A stretch of 38,956 nucleotides of DNA from Pseudomonadota bacterium (GCA_027624315.1 JAQBXX010000009.1:1-38956); one strand, 5' to 3'. Shown: positions 1-8,102, counted from the first letter of the stretch. The notes: generated from the sequence alone by a model not told the origin. Translations and numbers: made by a program.

Positions 1-2
1 GT

Positions 3-74
3 CGCCGTCACGGCTTCTCGGAAGCCAGTTACTACCTCTGGCGCGGCAAGTGAGTGAAGCGAGAGTGAATTAGT
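3..74 (+). pseudogene. Remnant of an IS3-family OrfA transposase
   Basis: Reading frame 3 gives RRHGFSEASYYLWRGK and then a stop at 51-53. This resembles the helix-turn-helix region of IS3-family OrfA proteins, where the next residues are usually FGGM followed by SVSEAR. Here VSEAR appears immediately afterwards but in frame 2 (about 57-71), and that frame stops at 72-74. The simplest reading is a small frame-shifting deletion in a dead transposase end. The rest of the element, if any, lies left of the window. The family assignment is from memory of OrfA sequences and rests on only about 20 residues. Confidence 0.45.
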
Positions 75-266
75 TACGCAACTAACCAAAGCTAGAAAAA
101 ATAGATTATCTACTAACCGGAGGGTAACGACATGAGAATAAGGGGACGCTACCCTTTTCTATTCAACGGCTCGCATTTTCGATCCGAAGAAGAGGCAAGC
201 GTAGTGTGCAAGGCCCCTCGGTTATTGCGCCCTACGAGCTTATCAATTCATCGGCAGTGCGGTCTC
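75..266. other. Gene-free stretch beside the transposase remnant
   Basis: I find no credible gene here; short frames lack a ribosome site and resemble nothing I know. The segment around 133-157 (aataaggggacgctaccctt) resembles sequences that often flank REP-associated transposase genes, but no such gene is visible. The stretch reads as relict insertion-sequence DNA. Confidence 0.3.
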
Positions 267-367
267 AAATCCCCCCCTCGCTAACGCTCGACCCCCTTTA
301 AGAAAATCCCCCCTCGCTGCCGCTCGACCCCCTTTAAAAAGGGGGTGGCCGCAGATCTGGGGATTTT
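267..367. repeat. Tandem copies of a C-rich palindromic repeat
   Basis: Two successive copies of the pattern AAATCCCCC-CTCGCT-CGCTCGACCCCCTTT are followed by a closing G-rich arm (aaaagggggtggcc, then ggggatttt). The same pattern recurs at 19580-19642 and, in shorter form, at 9292-9333. It sits just past the 3' end of the YajL-like gene and may fold as a strong hairpin in its transcript. The copies are similar but not identical, as expected for an older dispersed repeat family. Confidence 0.7.
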
Positions 368-502
368 GGGCCGCTGCTGCTAGCGCTGCTCTGCGGCATT
401 CAATGCCGTCAGTAAATCGGGATGACATTCTCTGTGCCCAGCTGATCAAGGATGCCGGTCTACGCCGCAACAGTCCGGCGCGACTGGCTTCCAGTAGCGC
501 GA

Positions 503-1063
503 TCACTGCGGGTGCGGACGCTGCAGGCCGGCTTCGACCTGAGCACGCTTTTCTTTCCCGGACAATAGCTCGATCAGTTCGAGCGTGAAGTCCATCGCCG
601 TGCCGGGGCCGCGCGAGGTGATGACGTTGCCGTCTCTGACCACGGGATAATTCTCAATCGTGAATTTGGTGGACGCAAGTTTTTCCAGTGTGCCGGGAAA
701 GCCGGTGGCGCGTTTACCATCGAGCAGGCCTGCGTGTGCGAGCACGGCGGGGGCGGCGCAGATGGCGGCGGTGAATTTTCCGCCGTGCGCCATTTTTTTC
801 AGCAGTGTGTGGATGCGCGCGTCGTTATTGAGATTATCGCTGCCGGGTTGTCCGCCGGGCAGCACCACCATGTCGTAGTCGTGCTCCAGTGCCTCATCGA
901 GCGTGGTGTCGGGGAGCAGACGTGTGCCTCGACTCGCTACCACTGGTGTAGCGTCGAGACCAGCAGTGACGACGCTGATGCCCGCGCGGCGCAGCAGGTC
1001 GATGAGGGTGACCGCTTCTAGTTCTTCACACCCCTGCGCTAAAGGTATGAGCACTCTACTCAT
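503..1063 (-). CDS. yajL: DJ-1/PfpI family protein, YajL-like
   Basis: 186 residues, the usual size for the YajL/DJ-1 branch. The nucleophile elbow AAICAAP puts the reactive cysteine at Cys102, and the supporting acidic residue is in GCEELE (residues 11-16). The family motif SRGPGTAMDF lies near residue 150. Members of this family are cytoplasmic and linked to oxidative-stress protection, chaperone-like activity and glyoxal handling; the exact activity of YajL is debated. The start is fixed by a GGAGG ribosome site just upstream on the minus strand. The downstream side is bounded by C-rich repeats. ThiJ-like or PfpI-type annotations are less likely because the motifs match YajL best. Confidence 0.85.
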   Translation of the reverse strand: MSRVLIPLAQGCEELEAVTLIDLLRRAGISVVTAGLDATPVVASRGTRLLPDTTLDEALEHDYDMVVLPGGQPGSDNLNNDARIHTLLKKMAHGGKFTAAICAAPAVLAHAGLLDGKRATGFPGTLEKLASTKFTIENYPVVRDGNVITSRGPGTAMDFTLELIELLSGKEKRAQVEAGLQRPHPQ

Positions 1064-1161
1064 GGGCCTCCAAACTACAACAATAAATCTGCGCCAGCTT
1101 TTAAAAACCTTACCTTCAAAGTTATCCCGCAGTCTTGCTGGGGCACTGGGGAATGGGGTTT

Positions 1162-1220
1162 CTAAAGGGGAGAGACGCAGTTCTCCCCTTTAGTCGCCCG
1201 CGCGAGTTCATCTCGCGCGG
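1162..1220 (-). repeat. Two adjacent perfect hairpins after the S41 protease gene
   Basis: Arms CTAAAGGGGAGA (1162-1173) and TCTCCCCTTTAG (1182-1193) form a 12-bp perfect stem. They are followed by CCGCGCGAG (1198-1206) and CTCGCGCGG (1212-1220), a 9-bp perfect stem. They lie between the S41 protease stop and the yajL start, both on the minus strand. No T-tract follows, so a Rho-independent terminator is uncertain; an RNA-stabilising or REP-like role is equally possible. Confidence 0.5.
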
Positions 1221-1232
1221 TGCGAAATCAAA

Positions 1233-2573
1233 CTAGTTGCGCGACTGAAGTATCGTCAGACCCTTGAGCAGATTGAGCGCTTCGTAGAGCTGGTAATCGC
1301 TGCTGACCAGTGGCTCTTTGTCTTTTTCCGCTGCTGCGGAGCCCGCCTCCGGTTTGGGCGATGCCACGCTCTTCTCTTCCGGCTTTTTGCCGTTGCTGAG
1401 GTGGCGGCTTAGGCTGGCTTCAGTGAGCGGTTCCACGTTGCTCTTTTCACCTACTGTGAGCTTGACGTTTTCGGTGATGATGTCAGGCACGATGCCTTCG
1501 GCCTGGATCGAGCGACCGTTCGGCGTGTAGTAGCGCGCCGTGGTGAGCTTCAGCGCGGTATCGTTGGTGATGGGCAGGATGGTCTGCACCGAGCCCTTGC
1601 CGAATGTCTTACTGCCCATGATGACCGCGCGCCTGTGATCCTGCAACGCACCGGCCACGATCTCCGAGGCCGAGGCGGATCCGCCATTCACCAGCACCAC
1701 CATCGGTGCGCCCTTGAGGGCGTCGTTGGGCGTGGCGGTGAACTTCATCTTGGAATCTTTCACCCGGCCTTCGGTGTAGACAATGAGTCCCTTTTCGAGA
1801 AAGGCATCGCTCACCGTGACCGCAGCACCCAACACGCCGCCCGGATTGTTGCGCAGATCGAGCACCATGCCCTTGAGGCTGCCGCCGCTGTCTTTCTTGA
1901 GCTGGTTCACGGCGTCGATCAGGTTGGTGCCGGTCTGGGCCTGGAATTGCGAGACGCGCACGTAACCGTAGCCCGGCTCCAGTGTCTGCGACTTCACGCT
2001 TTTGGTCTTGATGACGGCGCGCGTGAGTGTGATCTTGAGCGGCTTCTCCTCGCCCTTGCGCAGCAGCGTGAGTGTGATGTTGGTGCCGACCTGGCCGCGC
2101 ATCAGTTTGACGGCGTCGTTCAGCTCCATGCCTTGCAGCGGTGCGTTGTCGAGACGGATGATGAGATCGCCCGCCTGCACGCCGCCGCGCGCTGCGGGAG
2201 TGTCGTCGATCGGTGCGATCACCTTGACGAAACCGTTCTCCATGCCGACCTCAAGCCCGAGGCCTCCGAACTCGCCGCTGGTGCCGATCTGAAGTTCCTT
2301 GTAGGCGTCGGCATCGAGATAGGACGAGTGCGGGTCCAACCCCGACAGCATGCCGCGGATGGCGTAATTGAGCAGGGTTTTGTCGTCCACGCCTTCGACG
2401 TAGTCGCTCTTTACCCGGGCGAACACCTCGGTGAAGGTGCGCAGCTCGGCGAGCGGCAGGGTGGCGGCGCTCTTTTCTTCGCGCTCGGCGAACACACTCT
2501 GCCCGACCGTCAGGGATACGCCCAGCACGAGGCCGAGGGCGAGGATGAGAAAGGCACGTAATGTGGACTTCAT
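1233..2573 (-). CDS. ctpA: S41A carboxy-terminal processing protease with PDZ domain
   Basis: 446 residues. An N-terminal hydrophobic segment (residues about 6-28) acts as signal peptide or anchor, so the enzyme is periplasmic. A PDZ domain spans about 100-185, with the carboxylate-binding loop near GGLGLEV. The S41 core follows, with the Ser-Lys dyad at Ser301 (GSASASEI) and Lys326 (TFGKGSVQ), the same 25-residue spacing as in E. coli Prc. The length fits the shorter CtpA/CtpB group rather than Prc. The C-terminal 60 residues are Lys/Glu/Ala-rich and probably disordered. A GGAG ribosome site precedes the ATG. The envC-like gene just upstream (46 bases) and gpmI are on the same strand; an envC-ctpA neighbourhood is common in gammaproteobacteria and suggests roles in cell-wall remodelling. 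Confidence 0.9.
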   Translation of the reverse strand: MKSTLRAFLILALGLVLGVSLTVGQSVFAEREEKSAATLPLAELRTFTEVFARVKSDYVEGVDDKTLLNYAIRGMLSGLDPHSSYLDADAYKELQIGTSGEFGGLGLEVGMENGFVKVIAPIDDTPAARGGVQAGDLIIRLDNAPLQGMELNDAVKLMRGQVGTNITLTLLRKGEEKPLKITLTRAVIKTKSVKSQTLEPGYGYVRVSQFQAQTGTNLIDAVNQLKKDSGGSLKGMVLDLRNNPGGVLGAAVTVSDAFLEKGLIVYTEGRVKDSKMKFTATPNDALKGAPMVVLVNGGSASASEIVAGALQDHRRAVIMGSKTFGKGSVQTILPITNDTALKLTTARYYTPNGRSIQAEGIVPDIITENVKLTVGEKSNVEPLTEASLSRHLSNGKKPEEKSVASPKPEAGSAAAEKDKEPLVSSDYQLYEALNLLKGLTILQSRN

Positions 2574-2618
2574 GTGTAGCTCCGTGGCGCGAATTCGAAT
2601 TTAAGATGCGTCTGTTTC

Positions 2619-3782
2619 TTAGTTACTGCGGCCCAGCTTTAGTTCCTGGGGGCGGCACCAGACGAGCGGGTCGCGCGGTACTCCCTGCTCGCGGATTTCG
2701 AAATAGACGCCGGGCCGTTCGTTACCGCCGCTCGCGCCCATCGCTGCAATCACCTCGCCCGCCTCCGCCCGGTCGCCCACGCCCTTATACAGGGCCTGAT
2801 TGTGACCGTACAGGGTCATGTAGCCGTCACCGTGATCAATGATTATCATTAATCCGAAACCGCGCAACCACTCGGCGAACGCGATGCGGCCCGGCGCGAC
2901 GGCACGCACCTCGTCACCCGCGCGTCCCTCGATCAGCACGCCCTGCCAGCGCGCGCGGTCATCAAGGCGGCTGCTGCCAAACGGCGCGGTGGCGTTACCT
3001 TTGGCCGGCCAGGGAAGCTTTCCCTTGAGTGCTGCAAACGGGAGATAACCCTGTTTATCTGCTGCGCGCGGCAGGCGCTTCAGCAGGACACCGAGCGCGC
3101 GCTCATCTTCAAGCAGGCGCGCAAGCTGGCTATCTTTCCGGTGTATGTCGGCATTGAGACGGGCGAGGATTAATTCCCGTGTCTGCTGGCCGTCGTCCAG
3201 TACCGCCTTTTCCTGCTGTTGCTCCACCCGCAGTTCGGCGAGGTGCGCACGCTGTTGTTCGATGGCCTGCGTCGTCGCGGTCAACTGCTCCAGGCCCGCG
3301 CTGGCTTGCGCAATACGTTCCGCGCGCGCGCGATTAAAGTAATTATAGTATAGCAGGCCGCGTCCCAGCCGCGCAGGGTCTTGCTGATTGAGCAGCGTTT
3401 TCAGGTAGTCCTGGCGGCCCATCAGGTACGCGGAGCGGACCTGCGCAGTGAGGGCGTGTCTCTGGGCGCTCATCTCCGTGGCCAGTTGCTCCTTATCGCG
3501 CTGTAACTGCGCCAGCCGCGCATTGTGTTGTTGCGCCTCGGCGTCGAGATCGCGCAGACGCTGGTTGATGCGTCCGATGGCCTGTTCGCTGGTCTTGAGC
3601 GAGTTGAGCAGTTCGCCCTGTGTCCTGTGCGCGCTGACGAGTTCGGTGCGCAGGGCCTGTATGCGCGTGCGCAGTTGTGCAAGTTCCTGGCGTTTGGCGG
3701 CGGTGTCGGCCGCGGGGGCGGGCGCCGCCATGCACACCAATAATATGGCGAGGAGCGGCAGCCACCCCCGGCGCGGATTCAG
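2619..3782 (-). CDS. envC: EnvC-like murein hydrolase activator (degenerate M23 domain)
   Basis: About 387 residues with the proposed start. Order: signal peptide, long coiled coil (about residues 30-240, rich in Gln, Arg and Glu), then a LytM/M23 domain. The domain keeps [12 protein letters not shown] but lacks the first metal-binding His/Asp (WQGVLIEG) and the last HxH (GVYFEI). It therefore should not be a peptidase but an EnvC-type activator of periplasmic amidases at the septum. The first ATG/GTG-type start (GTG, 3740) would cut off the signal peptide and has no ribosome site. A CTG at 3782 forms a CTGA overlap with the gpmI stop, has GGTGGAG 8 bases upstream, and adds [16 protein letters not shown], a good signal peptide. 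I therefore prefer CTG; this is inference. Confidence 0.85.
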   Translation of the reverse strand: MNPRRGWLPLLAILLVCMAAPAPAADTAAKRQELAQLRTRIQALRTELVSAHRTQGELLNSLKTSEQAIGRINQRLRDLDAEAQQHNARLAQLQRDKEQLATEMSAQRHALTAQVRSAYLMGRQDYLKTLLNQQDPARLGRGLLYYNYFNRARAERIAQASAGLEQLTATTQAIEQQRAHLAELRVEQQQEKAVLDDGQQTRELILARLNADIHRKDSQLARLLEDERALGVLLKRLPRAADKQGYLPFAALKGKLPWPAKGNATAPFGSSRLDDRARWQGVLIEGRAGDEVRAVAPGRIAFAEWLRGFGLMIIIDHGDGYMTLYGHNQALYKGVGDRAEAGEVIAAMGASGGNERPGVYFEIREQGVPRDPLVWCRPQELKLGRSN

Positions 3783-5326
3783 TGCGTGATCTCCACCAGC
3801 GGCACGCCGCTCATCTCCCGCGGTATCGGCAGCCCCATGAGTTTCAGCATCGTGGGCGCGACATCGGCCAGCGCGCCGTCGCCGGCGAGATGCACGGGGC
3901 GGCCCACATAGATCAGTGGCACCGCGTTGGTGGTGTGCGCGGTATGTGCCTGGCCCGTACCCTCGCCGATGAGCTGTTCGGCGTTGCCGTGATCGGCGGT
4001 GATGAGCATCTCGCCGCCCGCCTTGTGCAGGGCCTGCTGGATGCGGCCGAGGCAGGTGTCGATGGTCTCGATGGCCTTGACGGTGGCGGCGAAATTGCCG
4101 GTGTGGCCGACCATGTCTGGGTTGGCGAAATTACAGATGATGACATCGTACTTGCCGCTGTCTATCGCCTTGATGAGCTTGTCGGTGACCTCAAGCGCGC
4201 TCATCTCCGGCTTGAGATCGTACGTCGCCACGTTGGGCGAGGGGATGAGGATGCGGTCTTCGCCCTCGAACGGCTGCTCCTCGCCGCCGTTGAAGAAGAA
4301 CGTCACGTGCGCGTATTTTTCGGTCTCGGCAATGCGCAACTGGCGCAGCCCGTGGCGCGCGATGTAGGCGCCGAACACGTTGTGCAGGCGCTCCGAGGGG
4401 AACGCCACCGGTACGTCGAATTCGTCGTTGTATTCGGTGAGGCTCACGAAGGCGGCGAGTTTCGGTTTGACCGCGCACGCGAAGCCGTTGAAGTCCGGCT
4501 CGATGAAGGCGCGCGTGATCTGGCGCGCGCGGTCGGAGCGGAAATTCATGAACACGGCAACATCGCCGTCCTGCATGCGTAGCGGTTGTTCGGCCGCCGG
4601 CACGATGGCAGTGGCCTTGACGAACTCGTCGGACTCGCCGCGCGCATAGGCGAGCTCAAGCGCGGCGCTCGCCGTAGGCGCCTGAAATTCCGCCTTGCCC
4701 TGCGTGATGAGGTCGTACGCGGCCTGAATGCGCGGCCAGCGGTGGTCGCGATCCATGGCGTAATAGCGCCCGATGATCGAGGCGATGCGCCCGTGACCGA
4801 GCGCGGCGCACTTGTCCTCCAGTAACTTGATCGAGGCTGCGGCGCTCTTGGGCGAGGTGTCGCGCCCGTCGAGGAAGGCGTGAACGTAGACCTGCTTCGC
4901 GCCGCGCTTCACCGCAAGTTCCAGCATGGCGAGGATATGTTCCTCGTGGCTGTGCACGCCGCCCGGCGACAGCAGACCCATGATGTGCAGCGCGTGGCCG
5001 CCGCTCATGGCCTGATCCACGGCGCGCGTGAGCGTCTGGTTGGTGAAGAATGCGCCGCTCTTGATGGCGCGGCTGATGCGCGAGAACTCCTGATACACCA
5101 CGCGCCCGGCGCCGAGGTTCAGGTGGCCGACCTCGGAGTTGCCCATCTGGTCGGCGGGCAGCCCGACGTCGGTGCCGGAGGTGCGCAGCAGCGTGTGCGG
5201 GCAGGTGCTCCACAGCCGTTCCCATACGGGTTTGCGTGCGTGGTAGATCGCGTTGCCGACGGGGTTTTCGCTATAACCCCAGCCATCGAGAATGGTAAGG
5301 ACCAGGGGTCTGGGCACGGATGACAT
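3779..5326 (-). CDS. gpmI: 2,3-bisphosphoglycerate-independent phosphoglycerate mutase
   Basis: 515 residues, normal length for the Mn-dependent iPGM. It interconverts 3- and 2-phosphoglycerate in glycolysis and gluconeogenesis. Asp14 (TILDGWG) and the phosphorylated Ser64 (MGNSEVGH) are present. The second metal cluster is at [12 protein letters not shown] and TADHGNAEQ. The stop overlaps the proposed CTG start of the envC-like gene by four bases, so the two are probably translationally coupled, as the E. coli gpmM-envC pair is adjacent. The start at 5326 lacks a clear Shine-Dalgarno. The 5' leader contains a 16-bp perfect inverted repeat ending 11 bases before the ATG. Confidence 0.95.
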   Translation of the reverse strand: MSSVPRPLVLTILDGWGYSENPVGNAIYHARKPVWERLWSTCPHTLLRTSGTDVGLPADQMGNSEVGHLNLGAGRVVYQEFSRISRAIKSGAFFTNQTLTRAVDQAMSGGHALHIMGLLSPGGVHSHEEHILAMLELAVKRGAKQVYVHAFLDGRDTSPKSAAASIKLLEDKCAALGHGRIASIIGRYYAMDRDHRWPRIQAAYDLITQGKAEFQAPTASAALELAYARGESDEFVKATAIVPAAEQPLRMQDGDVAVFMNFRSDRARQITRAFIEPDFNGFACAVKPKLAAFVSLTEYNDEFDVPVAFPSERLHNVFGAYIARHGLRQLRIAETEKYAHVTFFFNGGEEQPFEGEDRILIPSPNVATYDLKPEMSALEVTDKLIKAIDSGKYDVIICNFANPDMVGHTGNFAATVKAIETIDTCLGRIQQALHKAGGEMLITADHGNAEQLIGEGTGQAHTAHTTNAVPLIYVGRPVHLAGDGALADVAPTMLKLMGLPIPREMSGVPLVEITH

Positions 5327-5337
5327 AATGTGGCGTA

Positions 5338-5394
5338 TTTACTCAGGAGACACAAAGTAAGGATACACTGCTGACCAAGTGTCTCCTGAGTAAA
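5338..5394. repeat. 16-bp perfect inverted repeat in the gpmI leader
   Basis: TTTACTCAGGAGACAC (5338-5353) is the exact reverse complement of GTGTCTCCTGAGTAAA (5379-5394), with 25 bases between. In the gpmI direction the hairpin would end 11 bases before the ATG. It could be a leader hairpin controlling gpmI translation, a protein-binding operator, or a repeat remnant; the sequence alone does not decide. Confidence 0.7.
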
Positions 5395-5420
5395 AATCTT
5401 ATTAACTCTACCCCCACCCT

Positions 5421-5449
5421 GTCCCGCCCCCTAAACAAGGGGCGGGGAC
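5421..5449. repeat. G/C-rich hairpin in the gpmI-rhodanese divergent region
   Basis: GTCCCGCCCC (5421-5430) can pair with GGGGCGGGGAC (5439-5449) with one bulged base. It is similar in character to the C-rich repeats elsewhere in the window and lies between the two divergent promoters. Function unknown. Confidence 0.45.
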
Positions 5450-5525
5450 GCGCCTGAGAGTGCAGCCATAACAATGAACTCATGAGTAAATGATTTTATG
5501 CATATAGCTTGGTGGGCTATTATTA

Positions 5526-5531
5526 TATAAT
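5526..5531 (+). promoter_or_regulatory. Probable -10 element of the rhodanese-grxC-secB-gpsA operon
   Basis: A consensus TATAAT lies in an AT-rich stretch within otherwise GC-rich DNA. No good -35 is seen at 16-18 bp. Transcription would begin near 5538, exactly at the GTG that opens the longer rhodanese frame, which argues for the internal ATG at 5592 as the true start. Confidence 0.4.
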
Positions 5532-5591
5532 GTTTACGTGGCCAATACACTCTGGCACACCTTGGCACATCCGCTTCCAACGACGAGCCTC

Positions 5592-6017
5592 ATGCAACAG
5601 TTCTTCGCCTTCGTAGTCAACCACTGGATATTATTTCTTGCGCTGGTCGTGATCAGCGTGCTGCTGGGCGCGACCATGCTGTCCGAGGTGTTGCTCGGGT
5701 TCAAGTCGGTCACCCCGGCGGCGGCCACGCAGCTTATCAACCGCGAAGGCGCAGTGGTGCTCGATGTACGCGAGGAAAGCGAATTCCGCGCCGGGCACAT
5801 CGTCAATGCCGTGCACGTGCCGCTTGCTGTGCTGGAGGCGCGGATCAAGGAACTGGACAAAATGAGAGACAAGCCGCTCATTGTGACCTGCCAGAACGGA
5901 CAGCTTTCCGCGCGTGCGGGCGATATCCTGCGCAAGCACGGCTTTGCCCAGATATATAAACTGGGCGGCGGCCTGCTGACATGGAAGGACGCCAAGCTGC
6001 CCTTGGTGACGACCTGA
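5592..6017 (+). CDS. yibN: Membrane-anchored rhodanese-like protein (YibN type)
   Basis: 141 residues from ATG 5592 (159 if GTG 5538 is used). One transmembrane helix at about residues 9-33 is followed by a single rhodanese domain with DVREESEFRAGHI and a candidate catalytic Cys100 in VTCQNGQLSARAG. Rhodaneses carry persulfide sulfur; the substrate of YibN is not established. I chose 5592 because E. coli YibN also begins MQ followed directly by the membrane helix, and because a TATAAT would place the 5' end at 5538. Its stop is one base from the grxC GTG. The order yibN-grxC-secB-gpsA is the E. coli order, which supports orthology. Confidence 0.85.
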   Translation: MQQFFAFVVNHWILFLALVVISVLLGATMLSEVLLGFKSVTPAAATQLINREGAVVLDVREESEFRAGHIVNAVHVPLAVLEARIKELDKMRDKPLIVTCQNGQLSARAGDILRKHGFAQIYKLGGGLLTWKDAKLPLVTT

Positions 6018-6018
6018 G

Positions 6019-6288
6019 GTGCCCGTGCCCGAAGTCACTGTCTACAGCACCGGCATGTGCCCCTACTGCGTGCGCGCGCGCCAGTTGCTCGAACGCAAAG
6101 GGGTGCATTACACGGAGCATCGCGTCGACGAGCAGCCCCGTCTGCGCCACGAAATGGAGTCGAAGAGCAGGCGGCGCAGCGTGCCGCAAATCTTCATCAA
6201 CGACGTGCACGTCGGCGGTTTCGATGAGCTCGCGCAGCTTGAGCGTAACGGCAAGCTGGAGGCGTTGTTGCAGGGCAGTACCGCCTGA
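6019..6288 (+). CDS. grxC: Glutaredoxin 3
   Basis: 89 residues, a classic small dithiol glutaredoxin with active site CPYC (Cys14, Cys17) and the glutathione-binding cis-proline segment RRSVPQIFI near residue 56. It reduces protein disulfides and glutathione mixed disulfides in the cytoplasm. GTG start at 6019, one base after the rhodanese stop; a second GTG two codons later is an alternative. The position between a rhodanese and secB is the conserved gammaproteobacterial arrangement. Confidence 0.93.
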   Translation: MPVPEVTVYSTGMCPYCVRARQLLERKGVHYTEHRVDEQPRLRHEMESKSRRRSVPQIFINDVHVGGFDELAQLERNGKLEALLQGSTA

Positions 6289-6321
6289 AGTGTCTCTCCC
6301 AAATGAATTTTAGGAAATAAC

Positions 6322-6795
6322 ATGACCACCGAATCCGAAACGCAAAAACCAGCCGAAGACGGCGCACAGTTCTCCATCCAGAAGGTGTACATCAAGGACC
6401 TCTCATTCGAGGCGCCGAATACGCCGCAGATGTTCACCGAACAATGGGCGCCGCACATCGATCTGCATCTGCAAAGCAAGGCCGTCCAAATCGACGCGAC
6501 CGTGCACGAGATCGTGCTCACGGTCACCGTCACGGCCAAGCTCGGCGATAAAACCGCGTATCTGGTGGAGGTGCAGCAGGCCGGTATTTTTACCCTCCAG
6601 GGTTTTGCGCCAGCAGACCTTGCGCGCACGCTGGGCAGTTTCTGCCCCAACATCCTGTTTCCGTTCGCGCGCGAAGCGGTGGCGGAGCTGGTGAGCAAGG
6701 GTGGGTTTCCGCAACTCCTGCTCACGCCGGTAAATTTCGACGCCATCTACGCGCACATGCAGAAGCAGGGTGCGGACAAGGAAGTTGAACACTAG
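6322..6795 (+). CDS. secB: Protein-export chaperone SecB
   Basis: 157 residues (E. coli 155). SecB tetramers hold unfolded preproteins and deliver them to SecA. Typical segments are visible: FSIQKVYIKDLSFEAPN near the N terminus and APADLARTLGSFCPNILFPFAREAV in the second half (residues about 94-118). The acidic N-terminal tail and the Lys/Glu end are normal. An AGGA ribosome site lies just before the ATG. It is the third gene of the rhodanese-grxC-secB-gpsA operon. Confidence 0.96.
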   Translation: MTTESETQKPAEDGAQFSIQKVYIKDLSFEAPNTPQMFTEQWAPHIDLHLQSKAVQIDATVHEIVLTVTVTAKLGDKTAYLVEVQQAGIFTLQGFAPADLARTLGSFCPNILFPFAREAVAELVSKGGFPQLLLTPVNFDAIYAHMQKQGADKEVEH

Positions 6796-6807
6796 CGGAC
6801 GCTGCGG

Positions 6808-7815
6808 GTGAAGGCACCCTCACCCATCGTCGTGCTCGGCGCCGGGTCGTGGGGCACGGCGCTTGCAGTCCTGCTTGCGCGCAACGGCCAACCCACCATG
6901 CTGTGGGGACGCAACGCGGAGTTCATGGCGCAGCTTGCGCAAACGCGCCGCAACTCACGTTTTTTACCCGACGCCGCGTTTCCCGAAAATTTACAGACCA
7001 CGGACGATCTTGCCCGTGCCCTGGACGCGGCGAGCGATTGCCTGATCGCGGTGCCGAGCCACGGCTTCCGTGACACATTGCAACTGCTGGCAGCACGCGC
7101 ACAATCATCCCTGCGCATCGCCTGCGCCACCAAAGGCATGGAGCCCGGTAGCGGCAACCTGCCGCATCAGATAGCGCAAGAGGTGGTGGGCGCTGCCCAC
7201 CCGTTTGCCGTGATCTCCGGCCCCACCTTCGCGCGCGAAGTCGCCGCCGGTTTGCCGACTGCGGTCACCGTCGCCTCGCAAAACGCGGAGTTCGCTGCCG
7301 CACTCGCCGCGCGACTGCACAACGACGGCTTCCGCGCCTACACCTCCGGCGATGTGACCGGCGTGGAGCTGGGGGGCGCCGTTAAAAACGTACTCGCCAT
7401 CGCCGCCGGCATTGCGGACGGCCTCGGCTTCGGTGCCAACACCCGCGCCGCACTCATCACGCGCGGCCTGGCCGAGATGATGCGTTTAGGCGTCGCCCTC
7501 GGCGGCAAGCGCGAAACCTTCATGGGCCTCGCCGGGTTGGGCGACCTCGTGCTCACCTGCACCGACGACCAATCACGCAACCGCCGTCTGGGGCTCGCAC
7601 TCGCGCGCGGCACGCCGCTTACGGACGCATTGCGCGAGATCGGTCAAAGCGTGGAAGGCGTTGCCACTGCGCGCGAAGTCATGCGCCTGGCGCAAGCGCA
7701 GGGTATTGAAATGCCCATCAGCGAACAGGTATGCAGCGTACTGCACGAAGGCAAGAGCCCACGCAACGCGGTGCACGCCCTGCTCGCGCGCGAACAGAAA
7801 GCGGAAACGATTTAA
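6808..7815 (+). CDS. gpsA: Glycerol-3-phosphate dehydrogenase [NAD(P)+]
   Basis: 335 residues. It reduces dihydroxyacetone phosphate to sn-glycerol-3-phosphate for phospholipid synthesis. The Rossmann motif GAGSWGTA is at residues about 10-17, ISGPTFAREV near 143, the catalytic lysine is in GAVKNVLAIAAGI, and the conserved GLGDLVLTC is near 248. GTG start 12 bases after secB. secB-gpsA coupling is conserved across gammaproteobacteria. Nothing unusual is seen. Confidence 0.96.
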   Translation: MKAPSPIVVLGAGSWGTALAVLLARNGQPTMLWGRNAEFMAQLAQTRRNSRFLPDAAFPENLQTTDDLARALDAASDCLIAVPSHGFRDTLQLLAARAQSSLRIACATKGMEPGSGNLPHQIAQEVVGAAHPFAVISGPTFAREVAAGLPTAVTVASQNAEFAAALAARLHNDGFRAYTSGDVTGVELGGAVKNVLAIAAGIADGLGFGANTRAALITRGLAEMMRLGVALGGKRETFMGLAGLGDLVLTCTDDQSRNRRLGLALARGTPLTDALREIGQSVEGVATAREVMRLAQAQGIEMPISEQVCSVLHEGKSPRNAVHALLAREQKAETI

Positions 7816-7878
7816 ATACTTAACAAACGTAGTCAGAGTAGGGTGGGCACGTTTTTGTGTCCACGCGGTAGTAACTGC

Positions 7879-7983
7879 CTAACGCTTACTCTCCTTCTTG
7901 GATTTCTTCGCGGCCCTTTTTTCTTTCATGGTCTTGGCCGGTTGCTTCTTGGCTTCCTTCTTACTGCCTTCGCCTTTACTCAT
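7879..7983 (-). CDS. 34-residue lysine-rich basic protein
   Basis: This short frame codes for 34 residues starting MSKGEGSKKEAKKQPAKT and ending KKSKKESKR; nearly half are Lys or Arg. Its ATG follows an AGGAG ribosome site with about 9 bases of spacing, much better than chance. I recall similar tiny KKPAKT..KEKRAAKK proteins in many proteobacterial genomes, all without assigned function. It could be a nucleic-acid-associated basic peptide or a disordered stress protein; no function is assigned. It converges on gpsA, and on its own upstream side lies a palindromic repeat cluster. Confidence 0.6.
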   Translation of the reverse strand: MSKGEGSKKEAKKQPAKTMKEKRAAKKSKKESKR

Positions 7984-8019
7984 GTGTTTCGCTCCTGTGT
8001 ATCCAAGTTATGAAGAGTA

Positions 8020-8102
8020 GTAGGTCGGCTCAAGGCATGGCCGTAGCCGACAACGCCTTTCATATTAGCAGTGTCGGATCCGCTACGCTTGATCCGACCT
8101 AC
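8020..8102. repeat. Composite REP-like palindromes
   Basis: Outer arms GTAGGTCGG (8020-8028) and CCGACCTAC (8094-8102) enclose two inner palindromes. These are GTCGGCT/AGCCGAC (8024-8030 and 8045-8051) and GTCGGATC/GATCCGAC (8073-8080 and 8091-8098). The second type (gtcggatccgctacgcttgatccgac) is a widespread dispersed intergenic form. The whole looks like a paired REP/BIME unit between two minus-strand genes. No coding potential; with the lysine-rich gene it accounts for most of the gap between gpsA and the DUF2442 gene. Confidence 0.65.

Noticed and set aside
267-367. CRISPR-like tandem repeats
   Set aside because: Only two adjacent copies without unique spacers; they are part of a dispersed palindromic family.
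243-506. 87-codon open frame through the C-rich repeats
   Set aside because: Much of it is translated repeat sequence, with no homology or ribosome site.
1635-2561. 308-codon open frame antisense to the S41 protease
   Set aside because: Shadow of a well-supported gene; no ribosome site or familiar domain.
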